DNA of 64,000 nt, from positions 16,719-80,718 of the forward strand of contig JANDJZ010000208.1 in NCBI GenBank assembly GCA_027943245.1. Reading direction: 5' to 3'. A program made the position numbers and the translations under genes. Shown here in pieces: positions 1-11,416 of this stretch; the stretch's first letter is position 1; the number at the start of each line of letters is the position of its first letter. Source of the DNA: Acanthamoeba sp. SK_2022b (lineage: Eukaryota; Discosea; Longamoebia; Acanthamoebidae). Below the pieces are notes generated by a model, which was not told the origin of the DNA, made no database searches, and saw only the letters and a program-made list of their open reading frames with translations.

Positions 1-1711
1 TAGGGGACCAAGATGCGAGACTTGAGTAATTTACGAAAATAAGAATTGTAAGTAACAACATCAATGAAACCCAAGTTTATTGAAAGTTACAGAATCGGAG
101 ACACTTAGCCCAAGGACTTGCAAGACCTATTTGATGTGCTGGAAGAAGAGGAAGAAGAGCATGCCTTCACAGCGCTCATAGCCAGGGTGATGCTTTAGAG
201 TGGAGAAGGTTGAGCATTTCCCCATCATCTATCCATTGGTGGCACTGATGGTGGAGGAAGAGACAGGGATAATGCCATGGTAGAGGGCAGGGGCAAGCGA
301 GAGGTAGAAGGTGGGAGCAGCATTGTGCAAGATGTGGACAGGTTTGGCATTCTGTCCAGAAAGGTATCAAGCCAATTCCTTGCACATAGGAGATAGGGAT
401 GTGATGAAGGAAGCACTGGTGCAGGAATGCAGGAAGGCTGCCGGCACCAGATGCTCCTCATGTCCACAGAAGAGTGAGAAAAGATGGCTGTTGAGACAGC
501 TCACTCACCCAACTAAAAATTGTGTGCGCCTTGTGCTGAGCAAAACTGTACATCAGAGGGAAGGGCAAGGGCAAGGGCAAGGGAAGGATTTGGTATGGAG
601 CTCCTGTCAATGGCATTGTTGCTGTTAGCCACCAGATTGGACATCATAAGATTATGTGTGAATAACTTTTAGACCAGGCACCTTCAGTATGGTTTACAAA
701 CATACTACAGTCTCAGCTTTACAGGCTTAGACCAGGCACCTTCAGTATGGTTTACAAACATACTACAGTGTCAGCTTTACAGGCTCAGACCAGGCATCTT
801 CAGTATGGTATGCCTCATTTCTCAACACTGAGTTATGGTCAGCATCCATGAAGAAGTGGAACTGAATGACCCTCAAACCCATTGAGGTAAGGGCTAAGCC
901 AGCTTTTCCAATCCAAACTGTGCCAACATGATGAAAAGTCAGAGCGGCGACCTCCCAAGAACAGGCATGTTCTTGTAGGGCCTGCATTTGGCTGAGAGCA
1001 AAGAAGTGATCAGTGGTAAGGATCAATGGTGAGAATGCAATGATGGAAATGGGTAAAGAGATTGGTGATTGTGAGGTTGGAATCCTTGGGCCATAGTGAA
1101 TGAGGGTGGAGGTAAAGATGTCTGAGCTGGGAATGATCAGTATGCTGCCCAAAGGAGGCCAACATATCTTGGTTTCGCAGACAATTTGTAAGTCACACAA
1201 ACAGAGATTTAGGAATCTGTGGCCAAGCGCTACAAGGCCCATCCCTACGAGAAGTGTATACAAGGGTTTTGGGACTGATGCACATTGGTTTTTTTGACTG
1301 ATGTGGATGAAGTGGCTCCCACCTTCTACCTTTCACTTGCCCATGCCCTCTATGGCATTCTTCCTCTCTGTTCCTCCACCATCAGTGCCACCAATGTTAA
1401 CTCCCTCACCAACTTGCTTCTTGGCTTTTTAGTCCAGAGCCTGGATGACAGTGACATGCTCAACATCACTGCCTCCTCCACTCTACCACATCATCCTTAC
1501 TATGCACCTTCACAGTGCTTACAGCCTCCAGCTCCCCACTCTTCTTCCTCTTCTTCCAGCACATCCAACTGGTCTTGCAAGTCCTTGGGCTAAGTGCCTG
1601 CTTTTCTGTAACTTTCAATAAACTGGAGTTCATTGATGTTGTTTCTTATGCTGCAGTAATTCTTTTATTCCACGCACCTTCCTCAATACTCACATCTGAA
1701 ACTTTACAACT
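1..1711. repeat. Degenerate mobile-element remnants, two inverted copies plus tandem duplications
   Basis: No intact gene is seen here. About 71-470 (minus sense) and about 1290-1625 (plus sense) are diverged inverted copies of one element end. Both carry the stretch running into CTTGCAAGTCCTTGGGCTAA and a CAATAAACT-type poly(A) signal. A third copy lies near 36770-37172 and a weaker one near 35880-36190. Between the arms, minus-strand reading of about 763-1263 ends in a peptide similar to one encoded near 39036-39110 on the plus strand (shared pattern NSVL-N--YHTE-W--P-KL). This ties the remnant to the element at 37.5-40.2 kb. Frames are broken and no terminal repeats with target duplications could be fixed, so the class is not assigned. 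Confidence 0.6.
671..812. repeat. 58-bp tandem repeat, about 2.5 copies
   Basis: The phrase AGACCAGGCACCTTCAGTAT starts at 671 and 729 and, with one change (GCATC), at 787, giving an exact 58-bp period. The third copy departs after about 25 bases into the element sequence. Read on the minus strand, the unit corresponds to the conserved YHTE...PVKL segment of the degenerate element ORF. It therefore looks like a local duplication of element coding sequence rather than an independent satellite. Confidence 0.85.
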
Positions 1712-2364
1712 TTACAACTGGTGGAGGAAAATTCCTAAAGGCTTAAGCTGGTTGATTAGGGCTAGCGCTAGGGTGAGGAAGAGGGAGAGGGCGAGCTGGT
1801 TGGCGAGGTTGGTGGTGAGTGATGTAGATGGTGACAGTTCCAGAGAATCACACGACACCGAGATGTTGAGCTGCAGCTCCGAGCTGCTGGAGGCCAGGCT
1901 CACATCGTCACAGAGGAGAGACATCACATTACTGTTGAGGCAGTAAATGTCCTTTCGCTTTGAAGCGTCGTAGTTGGAATCGTATATGATATAACTAAAG
2001 GCGGTGCCATTCGATGAGAATGAGTACGAATTGTTCCAATCGTATCTGCGGTTGGTGGATTAAAAGAAGTGGTTTGATTAAAAAAGAAGTAAGCGACGTG
2101 CTGTCGACTGCACGTACTGGCTGCCAAAAGCTGGGCTTTGGGTAAAATGGTCTTGCAATTGCTGCGCCACCCAAGAGGTGTTTCCTGCGCTGTGAGCGCT
2201 TAAACACTTGCACTGAACAAGTAGCTGGCAGTTGTCGGCCTCACTCCCTGCACCAGATACGTTCAACTTGAGGAAAGTTCTTTGAAAGCAACGAGAAGGA
2301 AGGAGCCGGCACCTGTAATGAGGTGACAAGTCAAGAGGAAAGCAACTATCAAGACGTGCACCAT
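1712..2364 (-). CDS. Small secreted or membrane-anchored protein, unknown family
   Basis: Predicted 171-residue protein from three exons: 2364-2313, 2247-2118 and 2045-1712. Introns are 65 and 72 bp and phases agree at every junction. The ATG at 2364 was chosen because it gives a typical signal peptide (MVHVLIVAFLLTCHLIT) directly followed by a polar Cys-containing ectodomain. That region has paired cysteines and several N-x-S/T sites. The C-terminus carries a hydrophobic stretch (LANQLALSLFLTLALALI) and a short tail, which could be a transmembrane helix or a GPI-attachment signal. I do not recognise a family. The gene is divergent from the glycosyltransferase at 2554 with 189 bp between starts, so the two may share a promoter region. 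The splice model is inference; the signal-peptide and hydrophobic tail are directly visible. Confidence 0.6.
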
Positions 2365-2553
2365 GCCGACTGGATAGCTCTTCTGTATAGGCGTATCTGC
2401 TTGCTCCGCACAACTGACATGTAAGGTAATGTTTCCTTATCAGCTGTCCTTGCGCATAACCCAGCTTGTTTGGTGGTGGTTCGCTTGTAGAAAAAAATCA
2501 GGCCAAGTTGCCGGGCTAGCGCACCGGTAGTGGGGCTTGGTCTCAATCTATCC

Positions 2554-5500
2554 ATGACGGGACCTCGCCTCATCTACCTTGTATTACTTGCTGGTCGGAC
2601 TTCCCCACCCAATGAGAGGCACCCTACTCTGGCCTACCTGAACGTTCACCTTTACAGCATTCCTGAAGCACTCAGCAGGCCCGAGTGACCTGCATGTCGT
2701 TGCAGACTGCTCCTCGTCTGGGCTCTTGGCGACCAGCACTGACGCTCTGATTCACACACAACTCTCCAATCTCTACTCAACCTCAGAAACATTCGGGCCA
2801 GAGTACGTCTAATGAGAGTACCCCAAGGAACAACTAACTTACGCTGTGTATACGTACAAAGCTACACGGTGTCTTCTGTTGTCAGTGACCTTCGCGAACA
2901 GTCGGCTACTATCACCTACGGACTGAACAATGTGGACTACTCCGAATCCAAAGCCCAGACAGGTATGGTGGTCCACCTTATCTCATGCTGAGAAGAGTAA
3001 CTGAATAGACTTTTTGCTTTAAGTGCGGTGCATCAACAACCGCGTGTTGCTTGCACTTTGCACTGCCGATGACGCGTTAGTTACCTCCACGATTACCCTT
3101 AGCGCGGCAGGTACGGAGTCGCGCAGTAAACGCGCATCGAAGGTCATCGCAGAGCGGCAGCTTCGGGCAAGTTTGCCCCTGGCCCTCCCGACGGAGTTAC
3201 CAAGAGAGCTGCTCAGCACAGGAGACCTCGTAAGGGAGTCCCTGACTGGACAAGCCCCTGCCCTCACTCTAGCGGCGCCCGATGTGGCCATCGTCACAAT
3301 GATCGGCGAAACCAGCGTGAAGGCCTACTCGGACTACTCGGACTACCATCGCCTGGCACAGCTCACCCTGCAATCGATGACCGATTATGCCACGCGCTGG
3401 GGCCACCCCCTGTTCTATCTGCACTCGCACATGATGCAGCAGGCCAAGCACGCCTACTGGGCCAAGATCGATCTCATGGAGCACTACCTACGACTCGGCT
3501 ATAAGTACGTCCTGTACACCGACGTCGACGTGCTATTCCTGCAGATGGACACGCCCCTGTCGACATACATCGTTCCGGGCAAGGACATCATCAGCGTGAG
3601 CGAATGTCGTCTGCGTAATGGCACCAATCAGGCCATTCGGAGCGGGTTCATGATCCTGCGCAACTCGGAGGCCACGCTCGACTTCCTGCGCGTGTGGAAG
3701 GCCTCCTACGAGCACTACAAGGATGTCGAGAACCCCGAACAATCAGCCCTCGAGGCGCTTTCCACCGTGAACCAGTACGCGCCGCTGTTCCACCTTCACT
3801 CGTGGCGCACCTTCCACGCCTACGACACTTGTGACGGGTATCAGTGGGCCTTCTCTATGCACTTCCCCGGCGGCAACAAGGTTGGCCGCGTCGGTCGAAC
3901 CACCACCTGGCTGGCTCGCCACGCTCCGGGCGTCGGCTTCAACTCTCACTCAGCCCAGCAGTCCCTCTCAACTCTGTTCGGAGGCCTCCCATCTACCGTC
4001 GAGCTGGCTGCCAACATCACCAAGGCGAGCCTCGACCTGAGCAACCCAGCGGTGAAGATCTTCGACGCTCCCAAGGCTCGCGTGCAGGAGTGCATGTCGA
4101 ACAACCGCAAGGCCGGTCACATCCATCAGTTTGCCTATGACGAAGCCCACCACCGACGCGTGCTCGAGTACGATGTGGCAAGCTACTTCTTCCCGATCCC
4201 CACGGTCATCTACTTCACCGTGCCCGACGCCAACGACGTGCCGGAGAAAGTGGCCTCCAACCTTCGTCGCTGGGCCGACATGAATCCTGGCTTCACGGTC
4301 GTGGTCTACGGTGATGCCGAGATCAACTCCCTGACCTTGGAGTTCCTCGACATCGACCCTCAGGTGTGGAAGGCCCTCACTCCCGTGCAGAAGAGCGACA
4401 TCTGGAGGTACCTGGTGGTATTCCTCTTCGGCGGCTGGTACATGGACTCGGACGTCGAGTGTGTGCGACCCATCGCCGAGTGGGGCCACCCGGCCACGTC
4501 GACTCTGGTCGCCGGCGTCGAGGCAGAGAACGTGCTCACTCCGGGGGCTTTTGACTGGGGTGGTCGCCGGATGGTGTTGTCCCAGTACGCCTTTGGCGCC
4601 GCCGCGCGACATCCCGCCCTCGGCCAGCTCCTGCGCTTCATTCTAGCCAACTCAGAGCAGCTGCTGGCCATCCGCTCCCCCTCAGTCTCCCCCGACGACC
4701 GGCTCAGCTTCATCCTCTCGACCACCGGCCCATGGGCGTGGACCGACGCCGTCACGCAGTTCATGTGCTACTCCGACTCATACCCGATCGACATGAAAGA
4801 CCCGCTCAACACAGCCGCTCATCTTGCCGGTGGAGGGCACGTCGTCAACTCCCACGTCTTCTCCATCGCCGGATTCGGCGCTGGACAAGACCACTCCTCC
4901 TCGCCCTCGCACGATCCAGAGCGATCTACAACGACTCTTGTCAACGTTTACCATCGCTTTGGCGGCTCGGTGGCCTTCCATGGCAAACGCTGGAACGCCA
5001 TCTCGGCGGGACAAGAAGAAAAGCCTCAATCAGGCAGCGATGTCGGCCAGTTCCAGACTGAGGCCTCGCCTGAGTCCAAAACGGCAACCTCAACCGTCGA
5101 ACAGTCGTCCGGTGAAAGCAAGCCCACACCCCATGGGAGAAGTGTGCGCATGATCATCGTCGGGTGGCACTCGGTGCTTGTTGCTCCGCTGGCAGGTGCA
5201 GCACGGGCTTTTGAGCAGCTGGGCTACGAGGTGTCGACCGTGAGGATTCTGAGGCAGGAGCGCACGCTGCCCCAGCTGTTCGACGCCCTGCGCGAGGCCG
5301 ACGTACTCCTCTGGTGGAACTGGCGGCAGCCCAGCCTCGATGACCTGCTCGTTCTGCGCAAGATGCTGTTCAATCAGCTGTGGGTGGTGTTCAACTGGGA
5401 CGACCCGCACGCCTTCACCGAAGCCAACTCTGACATGAGGGCCCGCGCCAAGGCGTGGGACCTCGTGTTCACGTCGGGCGAGTACACGGTGCCCCACTAC

Positions 5501-6145
5501 CTGGCCCTCGGAGTCAAGGAGGCCCACTTCCTGCCTCCGCCAGTCGAAGCCGAGCTCTTCTACCCGTCAGCCCAGGATTCGGACGACTACTCCATCGGCG
5601 AGCACGCCGGTTGCGACGTCAACTTCGTGCTGACCAACCTCTACAACGAGTTCCCAACCTCGGTCATCAACCGGACGGCTCTCATTCTCGCCCTTGCCGA
5701 CGCGGCCGATCAGGAGGGGTTCAACTTCGAGGTCTACGGTCCGGCCAGGGTCAACATCTCTCCGGCGCACTACAAAGGAGAGATCTCCTACGATAAACAG
5801 AGGCAGCTGTTCGCATCGTGCCGCCTCACCATCAACACGCACGTCAACAACGGCTTTGGCGCGCGCTACGCCAACGAGAGGGACGTCATCGTGCCGGCCT
5901 CCAGCGGCCTCCTTCTCGTCGACGCCGACACGCCCAGCATCCTGCAGAGCGACAGAGACTGCCTCATGATGGACAGCACCGAGCCTGAACAGATCGCCGC
6001 ACAAGTGGTCGCCATCCTGCGCGACTACGACCGCTACCGACCCATTCGCTGGACCGGCGCCAGAACCGTGCACGAGCTGTACTCGCAGGCAAACTTTGCC
6101 TCGGCCATCGACGCTCGCATCGTCAACTACCTCGAGAGAGAGTGA
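2554..6145 (+). CDS. Multidomain glycosyltransferase (GT34-like + GT32-like + GT-B-like fusion)
   Basis: Predicted 1,135-residue protein from four exons: 2554-2593, 2658-2802, 2862-2962 and 3024-6145. The introns are 59-64 bp and all phases agree. The N-terminus is hydrophobic (MTGPRLIYLVLLAAFL), suiting secretory-pathway entry or a type II anchor. Domain 1 (about 180-400) resembles the GT34 galactosyl/mannosyltransferase fold, with the metal-binding YTDVDVLF near 260. Domain 2 (about 485-700) resembles the DXD-containing GT32/OCH1 class: VIYFTVP start, KSDIWRY, and GGWYMDSDVE near 565. After an acidic Ser-rich linker, domain 3 (about 803-1135) resembles GT-B enzymes of the CgeB/Glyco_trans_1 type, with LLWWNWRQP, FTSGEYTVPHYL and a C-terminal nucleotide-sugar half. 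Donors and acceptors cannot be read from sequence. Three different transferase folds on one chain suggest stepwise Golgi glycan assembly (inference). Confidence 0.85.
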
Positions 6146-6265
6146 TGTCCCTATACCCCCCCCCCCAATCTCTCTAAGTTGTGGCTCAGTCTTTACAAGC
6201 TTGTCTAAGACGATAGCAAGAAGGACTACTTCTTTGTTTGCCAGTCGTGCCAAGCGTGTTTGCTT

Positions 6266-9200
6266 TCATGTACGCTGCGGTGGTCGCCTTGAGCCAGTCG
6301 AGAAGCGCTGATGCTGGCGCTGCTGCGCTGTTGTCCGCTTGGTGGCCGTGCATTCCTCGCGGTAGTCGTCGCCCCACAAGGCTCTCCTCTTCTCTTCGAG
6401 CGACATCCTAAGCAGGTCCTCGTCGATCGCCGTCCCCTCTTCGGCCGCTCTCCGCCGCGCTCTCGCCTCCAACACCTGTACACCAAACCCCCCCCCCAAC
6501 ACAGACATCATTAGACATGACCTGTGGCCATCCCCCGCATCACGCGGAGACAGCACCGCAACGAGAGCCTGCAGCTGCTGGATCTCTTGGCTGGGCTCCA
6601 CGCTCTCGTCGACGCTCGCGTCGTCGAGCCCGGCGTCGATCGGCTTGGCCAGGTCGCGCAGGTACTCGGCTGCCAGGGCCTGCATCGCGGCCCGCTGGTC
6701 CTCGTCCTCGTCTTTGTTGCCGCCGCGGCCGGCTGCGGGAATCGACTCCCTGCGTCGCAGCTCCCGGCCGGGTCCGCGCTTGTTCTCGGGCGCGGCGCGT
6801 CGTCGCTGCTTGCCCGCGACCCTCTCCCTCTCGGCCCTGTCCCTCTGCCACCGCCACTCCTTCTTGGCGCGGGGCCTAAAGTCCAGCACGACTTCGTCGA
6901 CCTCGTGCTCCCTCTCCTCGCTTTCGCTGTCGCCGCACTCCTCCCTTTTGCTCTCCCCGCTCTTGGGCCTCTCCTGGGGCCCGCCGCAGGCAACGCCTGG
7001 CCTGGCCTCGCTCGCCTCGTCCGCCGGGCCCGCATTCACAATGATGGTTGGGCTCACCTTGCCGACGCAGTCCTCCTCCTCCTCCTCGTGTCGGGCCTCT
7101 GGCGCGTGACGCTCGCCCTCGTCGCTGTCTTGGACGCTGACCTCCTCCGCCTCGTCGAATCGATCGTCCCACGTGTCTATGACGATGTCGTCGTCCGCGC
7201 TACTCGCTCCTCCATCGCTCTCATCGCACTGCTCCACCTCCTTGTCCTCCTCCTCCTCCTTCGCCTGCGACTCGTCATCGTATTCGTTGCGGTCGTCATT
7301 CGAGTCCGTGGCCGTCTCCCTCCCTCCATCGTTGTCGCTGTCGCTGTCGCTGTCAAAGACGAGTGGCCCTCGCCTCGCCTTGACCACGGTCGCCGTCCCA
7401 GCAGCTGCCTTACTTGGCCTCCGCTTCGAGCCCCACAGCGTGTCCTTGACCACGATAATGGCCCCAGCGTCGACTTGGCCGCCACTGCCGCTCCTGCGCC
7501 GTGTGGCTCGATGTCGCTCCTTGGCGCCCACAACGTCAGTGGACCGCATCTGGTCGACCCGCTTGCGGCGCTCCCTGTTCAGTCGCTCCAGGAACTGGCG
7601 CTCGTGACAGGGCGGGAGGGCCGAGGACTCGCCGCCCCACCTCCGCAGCACCTCCTCCTCGACCACCGGCATCCGCGTCTTCTTTGTCTTCTTTGTGTTC
7701 TCCACATTCTTTGCCTTGGTCTCCTTCCCCCACTTCTTGGGCAAAAGGCGCTCGTCTTCTCGGGGGTCACGCCGCCTCGTTACCACCGTTAGTTTCTTGT
7801 TGACCGGTTGTTGTCGTTGTTGTCGCTTGCTCTCCCCTTGCTGTTGTTTCTCCCGACTCCTCGCCTCTCGCGCCATGCTCACGGCCGCCTCTTTCGTGGA
7901 CCGCGCATCGGTAGTTCGAGCCTTCTCGATTTGCCTCTTCTTCGGCGCGTGGTCATCGTCATCGCCGGCATCGTGGGCTATGGCGGGCCTCGCCTCCGCT
8001 TCGTTGCAGAAGTTGAGTACGACCGTCCTGCTGATCTTAGCAGCGTCGCGGGGTGGCCGCGCCAGTGGCACTGTGTCATCCTTGACTGGCAGCGCCTTCC
8101 TGTCCTTGTTGGACTCGCCACTCTGCTTGCCGCCAGACGCCTCTGGCGCGGCCACCTGGCCACTGCTCTTGCACGCTTTCGCCGCAGCAAGCCTGGCCTG
8201 CTCTCGCTCGGTGAGATGATCTACAGGGTGCTCCTTGAGTCTGAGGTTCTCGATCTGCTTCTTGGCCACCTCCTCGGCCACGCTCGTTCGCATGAGCATG
8301 CCCATGTGCCGCTTCCTGAGCGCCTTGAGCTCCTCTGCAATCGCCACGACCTCAGGCGCCCGAGCGTCGGCGCCTTTTTTTGTTGACGCGAGAAACAGCT
8401 GCACGTGGGCGCACAAGGATGAGAAAGGTAGAGGATGGGGAGGGGGGGGAGTAGGTCAACGCTACGCACTGTGTTTTCGAGCTTGATGATGTTCGTTTTG
8501 ATCTGCTCCAGGGCGAGCTCTTCTTCATACTGTTGTCTTTTGATTTGCTTCTCTACTTGCTTTTGTGTCTCCTACACAACGCACAGGCATGAGGAACGTG
8601 ACGTCTGTCGAACGAAACGTAGGAAGATAGAGAGAGAGAGAGAGGGCGTGGTGGCGCCAACAGTAAAGGTTGCGTACAGCGAGTTTGCCCTTCATCTGTT
8701 CTTGATGGAGCTCCACGATGTAGGCCAGCTCTGCTCCTCCTAGGGACGACGCCCGTCGGCCGGTCATCTTCTTGGCGACTTCGTCGAGGGCGAGCGCGTC
8801 CATCTCGCGTATACCCAGCGCTCTGCCAGATTGGGGGGGGGGGGCGAGTGCAACGCAGCACGATGAGCTCCAGCACCAAAGTGGCAAGGTCAACGCCGGC
8901 TGTACCTCTGTCGGGTGGCAGGCATGTGTAGAGACTCGCGACGCTGGTGCCCACCAACGCTGTTTCCCTTTTCCTCATCATTGGACTTTTGTGATGAGAC
9001 CGTGGGCGGGTGAGCAACACATGCCAAGAGCAAAGGTACGAGGAGCACGGTGTGGACGCACGTGGGTGTAATGAGAGTTTTCCTTGTTGTCGTCGCGCTC
9101 ATCGCCGTGCCGCTTCTGCATCTTTTCGATGAGCTCGAGGATAGCTGCGTGGTTGGCCTGCTTGCACTTAGCGGCCCCGACCTCTCGAGCCTTGCCGTTG

Positions 9201-9478
9201 AAGTGATGTGCTAGCCCAAGATTTTTCATGTACCTGCACAGCGTAGATCAAGATTTGCAGCTCCGTTGAGGCAAAGTGGGCAGTTCGTACCGGAGGATGG
9301 TGCTCTTTCTCTCGTCGGTGCTCAACCATTTGCCCAGCGCGAAGCTGGGGTCGTATTTGGGGAGGAGAAATGCAAAGATCTCCACCGCTTCGAATGTCTT
9401 CGACGATTTGAGATTTTGAGTTTTGGGGTACCCCAAACTGTGCAATCTCTCATAGACTTTGCTTTCTGTTCCAGCCAT
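6266..9478 (-). CDS. Coiled-coil protein with small helical N-terminal domain and highly charged C-terminus
   Basis: Multi-exon gene; the ATG at 9478 was chosen because the longer frame begins with TTG. Exon 1 encodes YERLHSLGYPK... and joins across a short intron to YMKNLGLAHHFNGKAREVG. Together they form a roughly 100-residue helical domain reminiscent of the CH-like N-terminal folds of CLUAP1/NDC80/HAUS-type coiled-coil proteins (weak resemblance only). Further exons give coiled coil (ETQKQVEKQIKRQQYEEELA; LFLASTKKG...EELKALRKRH). The last long exon (8416 downwards) is extremely rich in Lys, Arg, Glu and Asp, suggesting a disordered nuclear or cytoskeletal tail. A G/C homopolymer-containing intron near 6487-6525 precedes the final helical segment (SLEEKRRALWGDDYREE). 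The exact path through 8500-8900 is uncertain. A function is not assigned. The gene ends of HisRS and this gene's start are only 84 bp apart, both on the minus strand. Confidence 0.6.
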
Positions 9479-9562
9479 CTCCTCCGATTCACTCGATTTC
9501 AAACCCTATTAGTTTTGGCCGTTGCTATATTTCCCGCCATTTTTGCCGCCAAGGAAGGCGCA

Positions 9563-11065
9563 CTAAGGCTGATCAAGACGGCTTCTCAAGAAGTGACACA
9601 GCTCCGTGCGTGCTACGGCGGTCTGTTCTCCGCTACGCATGTCCTTGACCGTGGCTGAGCCGGCCAGCAACTCCAAGTCACCGAGGATGACCACGAACGG
9701 CACCCCGACACCATGGGCGGCGTCGAGCTGCTTGCGGAGCGAGCGGCCCGCGGTCTGGTAGGCCAGGTGGGTGGCGATCTTGGCGTCCCACAGCTCCCGG
9801 GTGAGGGCGAAACGGTCGGCGTCTGTCACCCGACCCACCGTTACGACCACGGCGTCGGCCCTGGATGCGTTCGGGCCCGCCCCCGGCGCCTGGCTCTCCA
9901 GCGCTCGAGTCATGATGCCAAAGATGCGTTCGATGCCGATGCTGAAGCCCACGGCGGGCAAGTCCTCGCCCGAACGACGGAAGCTGCCCACGAGGCCGTC
10001 GTAGCGGCCGCCTCCGCAGATCGACCCGGCGTCCGACCCGGCATCGCTCACCGCCACCGCCTCGAACACCACGCCGGTGTAGTAGTCCAGCCCACGCACC
10101 AGGCTCAGGTCGAGCTTGAGCGTCACGGAAAAAGGCTCCCCGCCGCTGCCGCCGCCTCGGTCGACTGGCGATCGGTGGAAAGAGGCCACGAAGCCGGGCG
10201 GCGCGAGGACGCGGACGTGGGCGAGCATGAGTTCGAGGTCGTCAAGAGCGGCGCCCACCTGGGCCGAGCCGGCCAGCAGCGGGTCGGCGCGGAGGAAGGC
10301 GATGAGATCAGAGGCCTCGGGGAAGCGCTCGGTGGCCGATGACAGCGACACCACGTAGCCACGAAGCCGGTCCGCCACGGCCGCGTCGAGGCCGCGCACG
10401 TCGACCAGCTCGGCGCGCACCTCGTCCCACGAGCGCTTGTCAAGCTTGTCCACGGAGCGCGCCACGGGCACGAGGAGCTCGCCGGGCACGCCACACGCCG
10501 CGAACAGGCCATCGAGCAGCTTGCGGTGGTTGATGCGGAGGGATACGCGGCCCAGCGCCTGGTGGACCGCGCGTGGCAGTGAGCGGAAGATCTCGCCGAT
10601 CATGACGGCGCACTCGGCGTCGGGCACCATGGCGTCGGCCGGGCCGGCATAGTCAAAGTCGCACTGATAGAACTCGCAGTAGCGGCCCTTGGTCATTCGA
10701 GGCGTGTCGCGCCTGTAGACCTTGCCGATGCAGTAGCGCTTGAACGCGGGCAGGTCGAGCGAGGCCACGTAGCGGGCAAAGGGCACCGTGAGGTCGTAGC
10801 GCAGGGCCGTGCGCTCCCCGCTCCCGCTCTCGCCCCCCTCGGACACGATCTCGAAGACCTCCTTGCTGCCCTCGCCGTAGTTGCCGCGAAGTGCGTCGAC
10901 CAGCTCCATGATCGGCGTGTCCATTGTCACCGCGCCGTGGGTGACGAACACGGCCTTGATGCATTCGATTGCCATCTCGCGGGCTCGCACCTCGAGCGGC
11001 GAGTAGTCCCTGGTCCCTGTGGGCGTCTTCGTTGGTCTCAGATATGGTGTGGTGGAGGCCTGCAT
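9563..11065 (-). CDS. HARS: Histidyl-tRNA synthetase
   Basis: Single open frame of 500 residues from the ATG at 11065. A longer frame starts with GTG and is unlikely. The enzyme charges tRNA-His in translation. All class II HisRS signatures are present in order: motif 1 region VTMDTPIMEL (47-56), an arginine-containing motif 2 TPRMTKGRYCEFYQCDFD (121-138), the His-specific RGLDYYTG (324-331), a Gly-rich SICGGGRYDGLV (348-359), motif 3 AVGFSIGIERI (371-381), then a C-terminal anticodon-binding domain (about 405-500). Length matches eukaryotic HisRS. No strong mitochondrial presequence is evident from this ATG. The upstream in-frame stretch could hold an additional 5' exon giving an organellar isoform, which is unproven. 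The gene is head to head with histidine ammonia-lyase (351 bp between starts). Confidence 0.93.
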   Translation of the reverse strand: MQASTTPYLRPTKTPTGTRDYSPLEVRAREMAIECIKAVFVTHGAVTMDTPIMELVDALRGNYGEGSKEVFEIVSEGGESGSGERTALRYDLTVPFARYVASLDLPAFKRYCIGKVYRRDTPRMTKGRYCEFYQCDFDYAGPADAMVPDAECAVMIGEIFRSLPRAVHQALGRVSLRINHRKLLDGLFAACGVPGELLVPVARSVDKLDKRSWDEVRAELVDVRGLDAAVADRLRGYVVSLSSATERFPEASDLIAFLRADPLLAGSAQVGAALDDLELMLAHVRVLAPPGFVASFHRSPVDRGGGSGGEPFSVTLKLDLSLVRGLDYYTGVVFEAVAVSDAGSDAGSICGGGRYDGLVGSFRRSGEDLPAVGFSIGIERIFGIMTRALESQAPGAGPNASRADAVVVTVGRVTDADRFALTRELWDAKIATHLAYQTAGRSLRKQLDAAHGVGVPFVVILGDLELLAGSATVKDMRSGEQTAVARTELCHFLRSRLDQP

Positions 11066-11416
11066 AGTGCTCGATGTTGTTGTCTCTCCTGAAAGCGAGC
11101 TCCTTGGGCTTGGGCAAACAGCAGTTCTAGAAGTCACGACTTCATAAATTCACGAGTTCTTGAAGTCGGCTGGATGGATGGCAGTCACGTCAGGATTCGC
11201 CCGAACCTGAACGTCCTCTTGGAGCGGTAGAAAAGGTGACCCGTTTGCCTAAAATGCCCCAAAGTTGTGGAATAGAGCAACGCCTTACGGCGAATCCTGA
11301 ACAGGAATTGGTTGGCTGGCCAAACTCTAGAACTCGTGAAGTGCGGAAGTCGACATTCAGGGGAAGGGACATGAGTCAAGCGCGCACAACCCAATAAACC
11401 AACCAGCAGCTGAAGG

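Noticed and set aside
311..628. 105-codon plus-strand frame at the left edge
   Set aside because: It lies in an inverted element remnant whose conserved reading is on the other strand; no family pattern.
671..812. CRISPR-like array
   Set aside because: Direct 58-bp tandem copies without unique spacers, in a eukaryotic setting.
3968..4612. 214-codon minus-strand frame
   Set aside because: Lies wholly opposite the glycosyltransferase domains, which show conserved motifs on the plus strand.
6524..7792. 422-codon plus-strand frame
   Set aside because: Antisense of the charged tail of the coiled-coil gene. Leu/Val/Arg content mirrors GAG/GAC codons and no family pattern is present.
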